Source: DATDPM01 sp963841995
GTDB taxonomy: Bacteria; Pseudomonadota; Alphaproteobacteria; DATDPM01
Reading direction: 5' to 3'
NCBI GenBank assembly: GCA_963841995.1
Contig: CAWJEX010000017.1
Location: forward strand, 248,001 to 312,000
Length of the DNA: 64,000 nt
How positions within the stretch are numbered: the stretch's first letter is position 1; each line of letters begins with the position of its first letter. This document shows positions 16,701 through 29,500 of this stretch, piece after piece. The position numbers and the translations under genes were made by a program. The notes under the pieces are model-generated. The model was not told the DNA's origin, did no database searches, and saw nothing but the letters and a program-made list of their open reading frames with translations.

Positions 16701-18614
16701 ATGAAAATCCGCACGCTCATTTTCGGGAATCCGCTCCGCACGACGGCTCTCGCCGAGCAGAAGCTTTCGAAACTCGCGGCCCTTCCGGTTTTCGCGTCGG
16801 ACGCTCTGTCCTCGGTTGCCTATGCCACCGAAGAAATGCTGCTGGCGCTCGTGGTGGCCGGCACCGTGTTCCTCCATTTCACTTTGCCGATCACGATTGT
16901 CATCTGCGCGCTGCTGGGCCTCGTCACCGCGTCTTACGTGCAAACCATCCATGCCTACCCGCAGGGCGGCGGCTCTTATCTGGTCGCGCACAAAAATCTC
17001 GGCGAATGGGCGGGGTTGGTGGCCGCGGCGGCCCTCCTAGTCGACTACGTGCTGACGGTCGCGGTCAGCATTTCGGCCGGCGTTCGCGCCATCACGTCGG
17101 CCTTTCCCGAGCTCATTCCGTTCACGCTGGTTTTATGCCTGCTGGCCGTGGCACTCATGGCCTGGGCCAATTTGCGCGGCGTGCGCGAATCCGCTGCGGT
17201 CCTGGCCTTTCCCACCTATGGCTTCATCGCGATCATGCTGTTAATGATCGCCATCGGCCTCTGGCGTTTCTATCACGGCGAAATTCCGGCCAATTCGCTT
17301 CCGTCGAATACGAACGCGCGCGTGTTGACGCATTTGGGCGCGATCTTGCTGCTGTTGCGCGCCTTTTCCTCGGGCTGCACCGCCATGACCGGAATCGAGG
17401 CGGTGAGCAACGGCGTCCCGGCGTTCAGGAAACCGGAGGCGCGGAACGCCGGCCTCACGCTGATCATGCTCGCCGGAATCCTGGCCACGCTTTTCATCGG
17501 CGTTTCGGTCCTTGCCCGCGCCATGCACATCCTCCCGCTCGAGAACGAGAGCGTCATTTCGCAAATCGCGCACAAGGCTTTCGGCGCCGGACCGCTCTAT
17601 TTCACGGTGCAGATCTTCACCATGCTGATCTTGGTGCTCGCCGCCAACACGTCCTTCGCCGGATTTCCGCGCCTGGGGTCGATTCTTGCGAATGACGGCT
17701 ATCTGCCGCGTCAGCTCGCCAACATGGGCGATCGGCTCGCATTTTCGAATGGCATTATTGCGCTGGCCGGCGCCGCCGCGTTCTTTCTCGTTGCCTTCGG
17801 CGGCAACACCGACAGTCTGATTCCGCTTTATTGCGTCGGCGTTTTCTTGGCCTTCCTGCTGTCGCAGACTGGCATGGTCTGGCTGTGGTGGAAGCAGCGG
17901 GGCCCACGCTGGATTGTCAAGGCCATCGTCAACGGCGCGGGCGCCCTGGCGACGTTGATCGCGTTGCTCTTTATCATCGAGAGCAAGTTTCTCGACGGAG
18001 CGTGGATCGTCGTCATCCTCATTCCGGCAATTCTGTTCGTTTTCGCGCGGATCAGGGCCCACTATCGCGAGGCTGCGCCGCAAATGAGCCCGCGTCTCGG
18101 CGGCTTGGGCGAATGGCTTCCCTGGGTGCAGAAATTCCACCCGAAGGTCGTGGTGCCGATTTCGAAAATGCATCCCGGTACGCTGGCGGCTCTTCAATTC
18201 GCACGGGCGATTTCCGACGACATTACCGCCGTCGTCGTCGATCTCGATCCGGTGCAGACGGCGAGCACGCGCCTGGCATGGCGCGCATTGCGCTTCAAAG
18301 AGAAGCTGGTGGTGCTCGATTCGCCCTATCGTTCGGTCATCGAACCAATCATGACTTATTTGAACGAAGTGGATCTTCGCGAGCCCGAACGCGGCCTGGC
18401 CGTCGTCGTGCTGCCCGAATTTCTTGCCAATCGCTGGTGGGAAAATCTCCTGCACAATCAAACGGCGTTGCTTCTGAAGGCGGAGCTTCTGCTGCGCAAG
18501 GGCCCGCGGGGAGATAACCGAATCGTGATCGACGTGCCTTACCACCTTCGCGCCGGCGGCGACAAGCGGCTTGCCCCGGCGAAGGGATCCGCAGCGGCGC
18601 CGGCGAAAGCCTGA
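16701..18614 (+). CDS. APC-superfamily amino-acid/cation permease
   Basis: The 637-residue protein has about twelve hydrophobic segments between residues 25 and 450 (e.g. FASDALSSVAYATEEML with helix breaks, and LVDYVLTVAVSISAGVRAI) and a soluble C-terminal domain (about 455-620) with PISKMHPGTLAALQFARAIS. This layout fits the bacterial APC group annotated as amino acid permeases, many close to the KimA-like potassium transporters. ATG at 16701. The gene is followed by a convergent ligase gene with 38 bp between stops. Substrate is undecided: amino acids or K+ are both possible. Confidence 0.85.
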   Translation: MKIRTLIFGNPLRTTALAEQKLSKLAALPVFASDALSSVAYATEEMLLALVVAGTVFLHFTLPITIVICALLGLVTASYVQTIHAYPQGGGSYLVAHKNLGEWAGLVAAAALLVDYVLTVAVSISAGVRAITSAFPELIPFTLVLCLLAVALMAWANLRGVRESAAVLAFPTYGFIAIMLLMIAIGLWRFYHGEIPANSLPSNTNARVLTHLGAILLLLRAFSSGCTAMTGIEAVSNGVPAFRKPEARNAGLTLIMLAGILATLFIGVSVLARAMHILPLENESVISQIAHKAFGAGPLYFTVQIFTMLILVLAANTSFAGFPRLGSILANDGYLPRQLANMGDRLAFSNGIIALAGAAAFFLVAFGGNTDSLIPLYCVGVFLAFLLSQTGMVWLWWKQRGPRWIVKAIVNGAGALATLIALLFIIESKFLDGAWIVVILIPAILFVFARIRAHYREAAPQMSPRLGGLGEWLPWVQKFHPKVVVPISKMHPGTLAALQFARAISDDITAVVVDLDPVQTASTRLAWRALRFKEKLVVLDSPYRSVIEPIMTYLNEVDLREPERGLAVVVLPEFLANRWWENLLHNQTALLLKAELLLRKGPRGDNRIVIDVPYHLRAGGDKRLAPAKGSAAAPAKA

Positions 18615-18652
18615 CCGATCTTAGGAGACGGCGGATACCTTTCGCATCCCCG

Positions 18653-20029
18653 TCAAACCGCTACCTCCGACCGAAATTCTTCGAATTTCCCACTCGCCGA
18701 ACGAGGAATCTCCGCGACATAGTCGATCCGGACCTTGAAGGGATGCCGCGCCGTTTCAATCAATGACGTCCGAATCCTTTCTTCTTCGTTGGGCGCAAGC
18801 TTGCGATCCGCAATGAGCCGGACCGCGAGCGTCTCCAGATTTTCCTGGATGATCTGAAACTGGCGAATCGGAAGATCGAACGCGAAATCTTCGACGATGA
18901 AGCGCGGGCAAATTTGTTCGCCCGAAGGAAGCGTCAGCATGTTGCGTGTCCGGCCCAGAATGCGGGTAATAACGGGAAGCCCGCGGCCGCATACGCATGA
19001 TTTTCCCGGAATCGCGAGATCCCCGATCTCGTAGCGGATGAGCGGCGTCGCAAAATTGTGAAGCGCGGTGATCACGAGTTGCCCGGTCTGGCCCGGCGCG
19101 CAAGGCTCTCCTCTCTCATCGATGATTTCGATCAAGACGTTTTCCGATTGCGCATGGTAGTGCGGGGCGGTCGGGCATTGCACGGCGAGCATTCCGAACT
19201 CTTGCGAAGAATAAGCGTCCGCCACCGGCAGGCCCCATTCGTTTTCGCAAATTTCCCGCACCGCGGGATCGAGCGCCTCGCCGAGCGTGATCACTTCGCG
19301 CAACGCGCCCAGCTTCGTATGGCGCTCTTTGCTCAGGCGAATGAGCGCCAACAAATTGGACGGGAAGGTCAGCAAATAATCCGGCTTCTGATCGACCAGC
19401 CAGTCGAACTGTTCGCTGAGGGGTGTTGTGACGTGACACATCACCATCGGCCCGGAGGAAAACCCGTCGGCCCAAGGCACCGCCTTGTTTGCTTTGGCGG
19501 CTTCGAGCTGCTTGCCCTTCAACATCCGGATGCATGCGGTCTTTGCCGAAAAATCGCGCTTGAACCACAAATGGTACCGGAGGTTAGCCGCCCGCAACAT
19601 CAGCCCGGTTATCGCGGTTCCCTTGGTGACGATCGGCCGGCCGGTGGAGCCGGAGGTTTTAATGTCGAAGATGGGGCCGTGGTCGGAGGGAATCTTCGTA
19701 CTTATAAGTGTAGCGCCGAGTTCCTGGATGTCGGCGCGGCGTAATACCGGAATTCGCCGGAATTCTTCCAGGGTGAGCGTGCCCGACTTTCGGCCGGCCA
19801 AGAAGCCCAGGCGCTGCTTATAATAGGGAACCGTCGACAGGGCGTGGCCGAGAATTCGCTCGATCTGTCGAAGCTGCTGAAATAACAGGGCTTCCGGCGC
19901 CCACCATTGGCTTTCCTCGAGCTGCCGGACGACCGCCAGCAGCAAGGCGTCGTTGCGGTTGGGCACCGCCGGCCAAAGGATGCCGGTCAGAGCCGATTTC
20001 GGCACCGAATGTTTAGAATTCCCTACCAT
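18653..20029 (-). CDS. PaaK/CapK-like adenylate-forming enzyme
   Basis: The 458-residue protein belongs to the phenylacetate-CoA ligase/CapK group of the ANL superfamily: TSGSTGRPIVTKGT (the P-loop-like ATP motif), YSSQEFGMLAVQCP (adenine-side motif) and the C-terminal ILGRTRNMLTLPSGEQICP hinge. A Cys pair (CVCGRGLP) lies before the hinge, as in many PaaK-like proteins. CapK-type members occur in capsule loci. It is divergent from the giant gene, with 481 bp between starts. The acid it activates cannot be told from sequence. Confidence 0.85.
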   Translation of the reverse strand: MVGNSKHSVPKSALTGILWPAVPNRNDALLLAVVRQLEESQWWAPEALLFQQLRQIERILGHALSTVPYYKQRLGFLAGRKSGTLTLEEFRRIPVLRRADIQELGATLISTKIPSDHGPIFDIKTSGSTGRPIVTKGTAITGLMLRAANLRYHLWFKRDFSAKTACIRMLKGKQLEAAKANKAVPWADGFSSGPMVMCHVTTPLSEQFDWLVDQKPDYLLTFPSNLLALIRLSKERHTKLGALREVITLGEALDPAVREICENEWGLPVADAYSSQEFGMLAVQCPTAPHYHAQSENVLIEIIDERGEPCAPGQTGQLVITALHNFATPLIRYEIGDLAIPGKSCVCGRGLPVITRILGRTRNMLTLPSGEQICPRFIVEDFAFDLPIRQFQIIQENLETLAVRLIADRKLAPNEEERIRTSLIETARHPFKVRIDYVAEIPRSASGKFEEFRSEVAV

Positions 20030-20510
20030 GTTACCGTGAACCGCTTAATCAATGGCACCATCGGAGCTTACGATCCGCCCGGCCCCACAAAATTTATGCC
20101 CTAGAATTAACCATAAATTGCCGCCCTGCCCGCGGCCAGCGAGGCATCTTCGCCAGATTTTGCCCCCTAATTTTCGAATAGATCCAGGATAGTTCCCAAT
20201 GTCCCAGGGCTTCTCGGACCCCGTATTTCCTATCCTATTTGTGGTTAAGAATTTCTCGCCGAATTATTGCCCATTCATTCATCGAAAAATTCGGAAAAAA
20301 TGTCACGACACACACTCCGATGTGTCGGTTAACCATCGCTTATCGTTGCGGGACGACACCATTCCGAAGAGATTAACAAACCGTAAAGCCAGAGGATCGG
20401 CGAAAGCCGGATTCCGGCAGCAGGGATAGGGAACGAGCAACGAATCGCCACCGAATTGAACGCCGAAGCAGCGGCTGAAGGCGTCAACAGGCACTCAAGG
20501 AGCGGGGACA
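20030..20510. promoter_or_regulatory. Divergent intergenic region driving the giant gene, with CtrA half-sites
   Basis: The 481 bp between the ligase and the giant gene are A+T-richer than their surroundings. They contain two TTAACCAT strings (20107-20114 and 20329-20336), which match the strong half of the CtrA consensus, and TTAACAAACCGTAAAG near 20373 as a degenerate full site. A GGAG ribosome site precedes the ATG at 20511. The motif strings are seen; promoter position and CtrA control are inferred. Confidence 0.45.
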
Positions 20511-23500
20511 ATGGATAGCCAAAACACGAATCTCGACGTTGCGCAGCACACCGCGGCCGATACCGGCAGCGATCCGAGCAATGCGCAAGCGCAGGCCGAT
20601 ACCGGCGCGAATCCGAACACGGATTCCAATCAAGCTGCGCAATTCGCGTCCGATGTCGTAGCCGTGCAAGCGTACACGGACAATGTCATCGGTCAGGCCG
20701 GCGGCACGGTGCAGCATGTGGCGAGTCCCCCTGCGGGCGAGCAAACCACGATCGCGGTCGTGGCGGGCACCCAATACGATTTCGATTTCCATAAGGGCGA
20801 TGCCGACTTCGTGTTCTCGGATGGCAATCTGATCATCCTGATTCACGGTGGCGGCGAAATCATCCTCCAGGGCTTTGGTTCCGAAGCCGCCGGCAATGCG
20901 ATCCCCCCGCTCAATTTTGCCGGCGACATCATCGGTGCCTTCGACCTGTTGGGCCAAACTGCTTCCGCTGAGCAGCTTGCCGAAATCCAGCCTGCCGCCG
21001 GTCCGGGTGCTGGCGCCAATCTACCCGGCCCCGCCTCGTTCGAGCCCTTTGCGCCGCTTGCCCTGCCCCCGGGCATTCCGGAACTCGGCCCGATTCCGCC
21101 GACAGCCCTTTCCTATGTGGCCCCGGAGATGCTTCCGATCATATTCACCCTTCCGCCATCCGTCGTGCCGGTTGTGGCCCCGCAATGTTTCCAGCCGTTT
21201 ACGGCAGAGCTCACCGCCTTCTTTGCCGACGTTCAACATATCCCGCCGGGCCCGCCCGCCGATCCGTCCAATTACAATTCCATTTTCGCCGAAGGCCCCT
21301 GCGCGTTTGTCAGCGGCGGCGAGGGCAATGATTTCATCACGGCCTACGGCTTTGGGGACACGGTTGTCGGCCATGGCGGAAACGACTGGATCGTCGGCAC
21401 CGCCTGCAGACAGGTTCTGGTCGGCGATGTTTACGGGAATTACGAAGACCCATACCGCGAGGTATTTGCGGGCAGCGGTTCGGCCGCAGCCAATTATAAC
21501 GACACCATTTTTGGGTTCGGCAGCCATGACACGATCGTTGGCGACGTCTATGCGCCCCACGGCTCATACGTGGAGCTTTTTGCCGGCGTCGGCTATGGCG
21601 GCGGTTCGGTCAACGCCTTCAACGATTATCTGAGCAGTAGCGGCGGAAGCAGCAAGGTCGTCGGCGACGTCTACCAGACTGGCTGCTACGGGTATAACTC
21701 TGTCGAACTTGCCGCCTATGTGGAGAGCAATGCAGCCGGCCACGTTTATGCCTTCAACGACACGATTTTCGGCGGCGACGGCACCGGCGGCACGGAATTC
21801 TTCTATGGCGGGTGCCCTTGGACGGTTAAGGAATTCCTCGGCGGCGACACGCTGGTTGGCGACGTTTATCAGCAGGAAAATGGTGCCGCTGCCTCGCTCA
21901 TCGCCTTTGGCGAAGGCGGTCCCGGCACCGTTGTCCAGGCCTTCGACAATTATCTCGATGGCGGCAAGGTCCTCGTCGGCAATGTGCTGCAGGAGCCGAG
22001 TTGCGGGTTCACCTGGAATGCGTTCCACGCCGACCTCTACGCGATCGCGGGAGCCGGCTATGGCGGCGCGGGCGGTAATTTCGTTTTCGCTTTCGACGAC
22101 GTCTTGCTCGGCGGCGACCGCACCCTCATCGTCGACGTCAACAATATCGATCAGCTAACCTTCCTCGACAGCATTTGCGGCGACAGCGGTCGGCTGTTGG
22201 TCGGCGACGTCGCGCAATTGGGCGGCGGCAGCTACTGCGAAGGCAACACCGTTTCGGCTTATGGCGGCGCCGGCACTTCCTTCTTCGGTTACTATAGCGA
22301 GGGGCAGGCGAACAATGACAGCGTCGCGGCCTTCGATGACAGCATCAATGGCGGCACCACCACGATCGACATCAATGCCTCGATTTATGGCGGCGTCTGT
22401 CTTTCTCAAATCGAGTCGATCCTGGGCAATTGTTACACCCCCAATGTGTTCACGGACACGCTGGTCGGCGATGTCTTCCAGGAGAACAACTGCTTTGCCA
22501 GCGGCGACGTTAACCTCCACAGCTTTGCCTTCGGCAACAACGATATCGTCAGCACCTTCAGCGACACGATCATCGGCAGCACCGACCTCATCGATGTCAA
22601 TCTCACCGTAGACGGCGGCTATGGCGGCACGCTCACCGGCGGCGTTGGCAATGCCGACATCGAAAGCCCCACCTATGGCAACGCCGCCGGGTTCTTTGCC
22701 GACAAGCTCATCGGCGACGTCTATCAGACCGGCGGCTCGGGCAATACGACCGAACTCTCTGCCAACGTCATCGGCAGCAACGATTCGGTCTACTCCTATG
22801 AAGATCAGATCAACGGCGGCAATCACATCATCACCGTCAATGTGACCGAAACGAATGGCGGCGGGTTCTACGGCGACCCGGGCTCTTTCACCGAAGGCTT
22901 CGCCGGCGACACCCTGGTCGGCGATGTCTGGCAGCAGGGCGGCCATAGCGTCGATCTTGGCGCAACCGTCGGCGGAGAGTGGGATACAACCAGCTCGAAC
23001 GACACCATTTGCGTGTTCGGCAATTCGATCGTGGCCGGGACCTCGGAACTCATCATCAACAACCTGGGCTATGGCGGCGGCTCCGATACCATTACCGGCC
23101 TTGGCCACGAGCTGCTGGTCGGCGACGTCTATGCGCAGCAAAGCGGGCATTGCAACAATGTCGATCTTAATGTTGCCGTGTCTGCCCTTGGCTATGGCGG
23201 CGTCAGCGACAACAACCTGATTCATGCCTTCAATAATTACAGCATGGTCGGTTCGCTCGGCGACGACACCATCGTCGGCAATGTGCTGGCCGATCAAACC
23301 AGCTGCGGTGACGGCACCAATTCCGTCAAACTCAATGGCGGCATTTTTGCAGCCTATGGCGGCCAAGCCGACGGCAACAACTTCTTCGCCTTCGACGACA
23401 GCATCAACGGCAACGGCGGCTCCGACAGCATCGTCGGCAATGTCTCGGCCAGCATGCACGCCGCCAATTTCGGCGAAGGCTGTGTTAAGAATTCCGTCTC

Positions 23501-26500
23501 CCTTGGCGTCGACAACCGGGCATGGGACAGCGGCCAGGCCGACGGCAACACTATCAGCGCCTTTAACGACGTCATCACCAACAGCAGCAACGGAAATTTT
23601 GTGGCCGGCGACGTCGCAGCGAACATGTGTGCGTTCGATGGCGGCGGCTACGAAAACCGGGCCGAAAACTCGATCAATATGGCGGCCATCAATTCCGCCT
23701 TCGATTCGGGAACGGCGAACGGCAACACCATCAACGCCTACAACGACACGATCGTCGTCACCGGCGCTTATGGCGGGGACAATTACGTGGCCGGCGACGT
23801 CGGCGCCTCGATGCACGCTGCGGCCGCTGACGGCTGCTATAATTCAGCCGAAAACTCGATCGCCTTGGCGGCCAAAAATATCGCCTTCGATTCGGGCACG
23901 GCCAATGGCAACACCATCAACGCCTACAACAACTCGATCATCATCGCCAACGCTTATGGCGGCGGGGACAATTACGTGGTCGGCGGCGTTGCCGCTTCGA
24001 TGAACGCCCAGGCTTGCGAGGGCTACGAAAACCGGGCCGAAAACTCGATCAATATGGCGGCCATCAATTCCGCCTTCGATTCGGGCACGGCGAACGGCAA
24101 CACCATCAATGCCTACAACGACTCGATCCTTGTCACCGGCGCTTATGGCGGGGACAATCACGTGGCCGGCGACGTCGGCGCCTCGATGCACGCTGCGGCC
24201 GCTGACGGCTGCCATAATTCAGCCGAAAACTCGATCGCCTTGGCGGCCAAAAATATCGCCTTCGATTCGGGCACGGCCAATGGCAACACCATCAACGCCT
24301 ACAACAACTCGATCATCATCGCCAACGCTTATGGCGGCGGGGACAATTACGTGGTCGGCGGCGTTGCCGCTTCGATGAACGCCCAGGCTTGCGAGGGCTA
24401 CGAAAACCGGGCCGAAAACTCGATCAATATGGCGGCCATCAATTCCGCCTTCGATTCGGGCACGGCGAACGGCAACACCATCAATGCCTACAACGACTCG
24501 ATCCTTGTCACCGGCGCTTATGGCGGGGACAATCACGTGGCCGGCGACGTCGGCGCCTCGATGCACGCTGCGGCCGCTGACGGCTGCCATAATTCAGCCG
24601 AAAACTCGATCGCCTTGGCGGCCAAAAATATCGCCTTCGATTCGGGCACGGCGAACGGCAACACCATCAACGCCTTCAACGACTCGATCGTCGTCGCCAA
24701 CACTTATGGCGGGGACAATTATTTGGTCGGCGATGTCAACGCCACAATGTGCGCGAGAGCAAGCTGCGGCAGCGAGAATTTCGCCGGGAACCACATCGCC
24801 TTGGCGGCTGAAAATATCGCCACCTACGGGGGCGCGGCGAACGGCAACACCATCAACGCCTATAACGACTCGATCGTCGTCGCCGGCGTCTTTACCGAGG
24901 GCAATGTCGTGGCCGGCGATGTCGGCGCCAACATGCACGCCTTTGCCGGCACCGGATCCGAGAACTACGCGTGCAACGATATCGGCTTGAAGGCCGAAAT
25001 CAGCGCCAACTTCTCTAGCACCGCGAATAGCAACACCATCAACGCCTACAACGACTCGATCGTGGTCACCGGTGGCTTTAGCGAGGGCAATAACTTGGTC
25101 GGCGATGTCGGCGCTTCGATGGCGGCGAACGCGGCCGGTGCCAGTAGCTGCGACTATGTGGGCCCGGTCTACAGCGAGGGCAATGCTACCGGCGGTGGCG
25201 CCTATGCCGCTGGCTACGATGCAGCCGCGTCGAATTACATATACGGCGCTGCCTTCAATGGGGCGGCCCATGACGGCTCGGCCAACAACAACCACATCAA
25301 TGCCTTCAACAACACCATCAGCGTCAACGGCAGCGACAACCTACTCGTCGGCGGCGTCGACGCGTTCATGGTTGCCCGGGCTTACGGCGGCGACGCCCAT
25401 GCGTTCGGCGGCGATGCCCATGCCGGTAGCGGCAGCACAGGCAGCACAGGCGGTTCCGGCTCAGCCGGAGAAAATGCTGAGGGCGCGGTCCACGGTAACA
25501 ACGGCAGCAATGCCACCGGCAGCAACGGCTCCTCTGCGTATACCTTCAATGCGTTTGGCGAGAATGGCGGTTCGGCTCACGGCAGCGGCGCTTTGGCCGT
25601 CACCGGCTCGAATGCGCTTTCGGCCGGCGGCCACGGCTATTGCGGCGGCGTCGGCGGCGCGGGCTCCTTTGCCGAGGGCGGTTATGCCAACGCCACTGGC
25701 GGATCGGCGCATTACAATAATTCCGTGTATCTCGACGCCCATAACAGCGCATTCGACGGCGGGAGCGCGAACGGCAACGTCATCAATGCGTTCAACGACA
25801 CCATCGCGGCCACCGGCGGCGACAATTTGGTGGTCGGCGATGTCTACGCCGGCATGCAATTAAGCGGTTACGGGGAAAGTGGCGGTGCCGCGATCGGCGG
25901 CAACGCTTGCGCCAACGGCGGCGCGGCTTGTGGCGGCAGTGGCGCCAGTGGCGGTGCGGGCGGTAACGGCGGCAGTGGCGGCAATGGCGGCGGTGCTTAT
26001 GGTGGCAATGGCGGCGGTGCTTATGGTGGCGCCGGCGGCTATGCTTTTAGCAGTCAGGGCAGCGCGGTCAGCGATGTTCATGGCAGCAACGGCGGGAACG
26101 GCAGCGATGTTCATGGCACCAACGGCGGCAATGGCGGTTCTGTTAGTGTTAGCGCTTTCATCGCTACTGCTAACGGCGGTGCCGGCGTCAACGGCGGCGA
26201 CGCTTTTGGCGGTCCGGGCAGCAACGGCGGCGATGCTTCTGGCCTTACCGGCAATACCGGCGGCTTTGCCGTGGGCGGCAATGGCGGTGGTGCTTATGGC
26301 GGCGCCGGCGCTGATGCCACGGGCGGTGCCGGGGCAATCGGCGGCAATGGCGGCATCGGCGGAGCCGGCGGTCAGGGCGGCTGCGCCTTGGGCGGCAGTG
26401 CTTATGCCAGCGGCGGTTTCGCCGAGGGTCACAACAGCGTTAATCTAACCGTATTCAACGCCGCATCCGACGGCGGATCGGCCAATAACAACATCATCGA

Positions 26501-29500
26501 CGCCCATAACCACAGCATCGTTACCGGCGCTTCCGGCAGCAACAACATCATCGGCGACGTCGATGTCTCGGTCGGCGGTTATGACAATGGCGGCTTCGTC
26601 AGCGGCGGCTCGGCCAACGCCACCGGCGGCGAGGCCATCGGCGGCATGGGCGGCACCGGCGGCGCTGGTGGCACCGGCGGCGCGGGCGGCAATGGCAGCC
26701 ATGCTTATGGCGGCGCTGGCGGCGCAGCTCAGGGCGGCACCGGCGGCGCGGCTTATGGCGGCCAGGGCGGCCATGGCGGCGTGGCTTATGGCGGCACCGG
26801 CGGCACCGGCGGCAGCGCTCATGGCGGCACCGGCGGCAATGGCGGCGATGCTTCTGCCATCGGTTTCAGCGCATTAGCTAACGGCGGCGCCGGCGGCTAT
26901 GGCGGCGCGGCTTATGGCGGCATTGGCGGTAATGGCGGCAATGCTTCTGGCGGCACGGGCGGCACGGGCGGCGGTGCCTATGGCGGTGCCGGCGGCGCGG
27001 CCTATGGCGGCATCGGCGGCACGGCGCGCGGCGGCGACGGCGCTGCCGGCGGCGACGGCGGCCAAGGCGGCACGGGCGGCGATGGCGGTTCGGTTACCGG
27101 CGGCGCAGCGACCGCCAATGGCGGCAATGCCGATCTGGAAAACAATGTCCAGCTTTCGGCTTACAACGCGGCGCATGACAGCTCTTCGGCCAATGACAAC
27201 ATCATCAATGCCTACAACAACACGGTGACGACAGGCGGCAACGACACCACCATCATCGGCGCCGCCAGCGTCCAAATCGATAGCCATGCGTCCGGTGGCT
27301 CGGCTTACGCAACCGGCGGCGAGGCCATCGGCGGCAGCGGCGGCACCGGCGGCGGCGGCGGCACCGGCGGCGGCGGCGGCAATGGCGGCGCGGCCTTTGG
27401 CGGCTTTGGCGGCAATGCGATGGGCGGCACCGGCGGCAATGCTTCCGGCGGCTATGGCGGTACTGGCGGCTATGCTTATGGCGGCACCGGCGGCAATGGC
27501 GGCAGCGCTCATGGCGGCACCGGCGGCAATGGCGGCGATGCTTCTGCCATCGGCTTAGGCGCTAATGCTAACGGCGGCGGCGGCGGCTATGGCGGCAATG
27601 CTCATGGCGGCTATGGCGGCTATGGCGGCAATGCTCATGGCGGCACCGGCGGCACCGGCGGCGCGGCTTACGGCGGCACCGGCGGCACCGGTATCGGCGG
27701 CGCCGGCGGCAGTGCTTATGGCGGCGCTGGCGCTGCCGGCGGCGCTGGCGGCCAGGGCGGCACGGGCGGCGCTGGCGGCTGGGTTACCGGCGGCGGAGCG
27801 ACCGCCTATGGCGGCCATGCCGATGTGCAAAATACCGTCAGTCTCTCGGCCTACAACGCGGCGCATGACAGCGCTACGGCCAGCAACAACAGCATCAATG
27901 CCTACAATGACACGGTGACGAGTGGTGCCGGCCACGCCACGATCGTTGGCGCGGTCAATGTCCAAATCGACAGCCATGCCTACGGCGGGTCGGCTTACGC
28001 AACCGGCGGTGAGGCCATCGGCGGCACCGGCGGCACCGGCGGAGTTGGCGGTACGGGCGGCATCGGCGGCAATGGTGGCACAGCTCATGGCGGCGGCGGC
28101 GGCACAGCTGATGGCGGCGCCGGCGGCGCGGCTTATGGTGGCACGGGCGGCACCGGCGGCGAGGCTACTGGCGGCGCCGGCGGCACCGGTGGCAGCGCTT
28201 ATGGCGGGCTTGGCGGCACCGGCGGCGGTGCCGAGCAGACCGGGATCGGCCTTTCTGCTGGTGGTGCCACCGGCGGTACCGGCTTCGGTATTGACGGCAG
28301 CAACGGGAATAGCGGCTATGCTTTTGGCGGCAATGGCGGCAATGGCGGCAATGCTTTTGGCGGCTACGGCGGCAGCGCCACCGGCGGCCATGGCGGCGCT
28401 GCCTATGGCGGTGCCGGCGGGATCGGCGGCACTGGCGGCTACGGCGGCGACTGGCGGAGTCGGCGGCGACGCCACCGGCGGCTGCGCCCATGCCAATGGC
28501 GGGGAAGCCTATGACGGTAATTTCGTGTCGCTGTCGGCTGACAACAGCGCTGGCGGTCACAGCGTGGCCGATTTCAACACCATCAATGCCTTCGACGAGT
28601 CGCTAACCGCGACCGGAGCCTATGGCGGCAAGCTGGTTGGCGGCGTCCAGGTCTCGCTCGACAGCCAGGCCTATGGCGGCGGTGCCAGCGCCGCAGGCGG
28701 CAACGCCCATGGCGGCACCGGCGGCACCGGCGGCGAAGGCGGACATGGCGGACATGGCGGCGACGGCGGCAATGCCTATGGCGGCACCGGCGGCAGCGCT
28801 TTGGTAGGCTATGGCGGTTCTGCCGGGAGCGGCGGCGGGTTGGGCGGCACCGGCGGTTCTGGCGACGGCACGGGCGGCGAAGCGGGCAATACCTCTGCGG
28901 GTCTTGATGGCTCTACCACTACCGGCACCAATGGCAGTGCCTATGGTGGCACGGCCGGACTGGGCGGCATTGGCGGCACTGGCGGCACCGGTGGTGCGGG
29001 CGGCGCTGCCTATGGCGGGTTTGCTTGCGCCATTGGCGGCTCCGCCGAAGGCGACAACCGCGTCGGCCTTTTTGCTTCCAACTTCGCCAGCGGCGCCGAT
29101 GCGAGCAACAATACCATCCATGCCTACAACGACCATCTGTCGGCGGCAGCCAGCGACAACGTCCTCGTCGGCGGCGTCTTGGTGGTCGATATCGACAACA
29201 CGGCCTTCGGCGGCAATGCCACGGCCCATGGCGGTGCCGCATACGGCGGCCAAGGGGGCCAAGGCGGCGACGGCGGTGTGGAAGGCATCCCCGGCAGCAC
29301 CGGAGTAGTCCCCCTCACTGTCGTAATTACCGGAGAACCTGGTGCCCAAGGTGCGGGCGGTGCGGCCTATGGCGGCGGCGCTTACGCCCGTGGCGGTAGT
29401 GCTTACGCGACCAACAGCGTGACCTTGGCGGCCGGCAATTTTGCCCACGCCTTCAATGGCAGCCCCGCATCGGCCGACGACAACCATATCAGCGCCTTCA

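Noticed and set aside
22155..23816. Long open frames on the strand opposite the giant gene (also 24594-25295, 26874-27512, 27555-28496, 28603-29688, 30236-31528)
   Set aside because: They follow the repeat periodicity of the sense gene, consist mainly of Ala/Ile/Val/Asp strings, and arise because stop codons are rare in the complement of GGC-rich repeats.
23641..24650. CRISPR-like array
   Set aside because: The 375-bp repeats are contiguous, in frame and protein-coding, without unique spacers of constant length.
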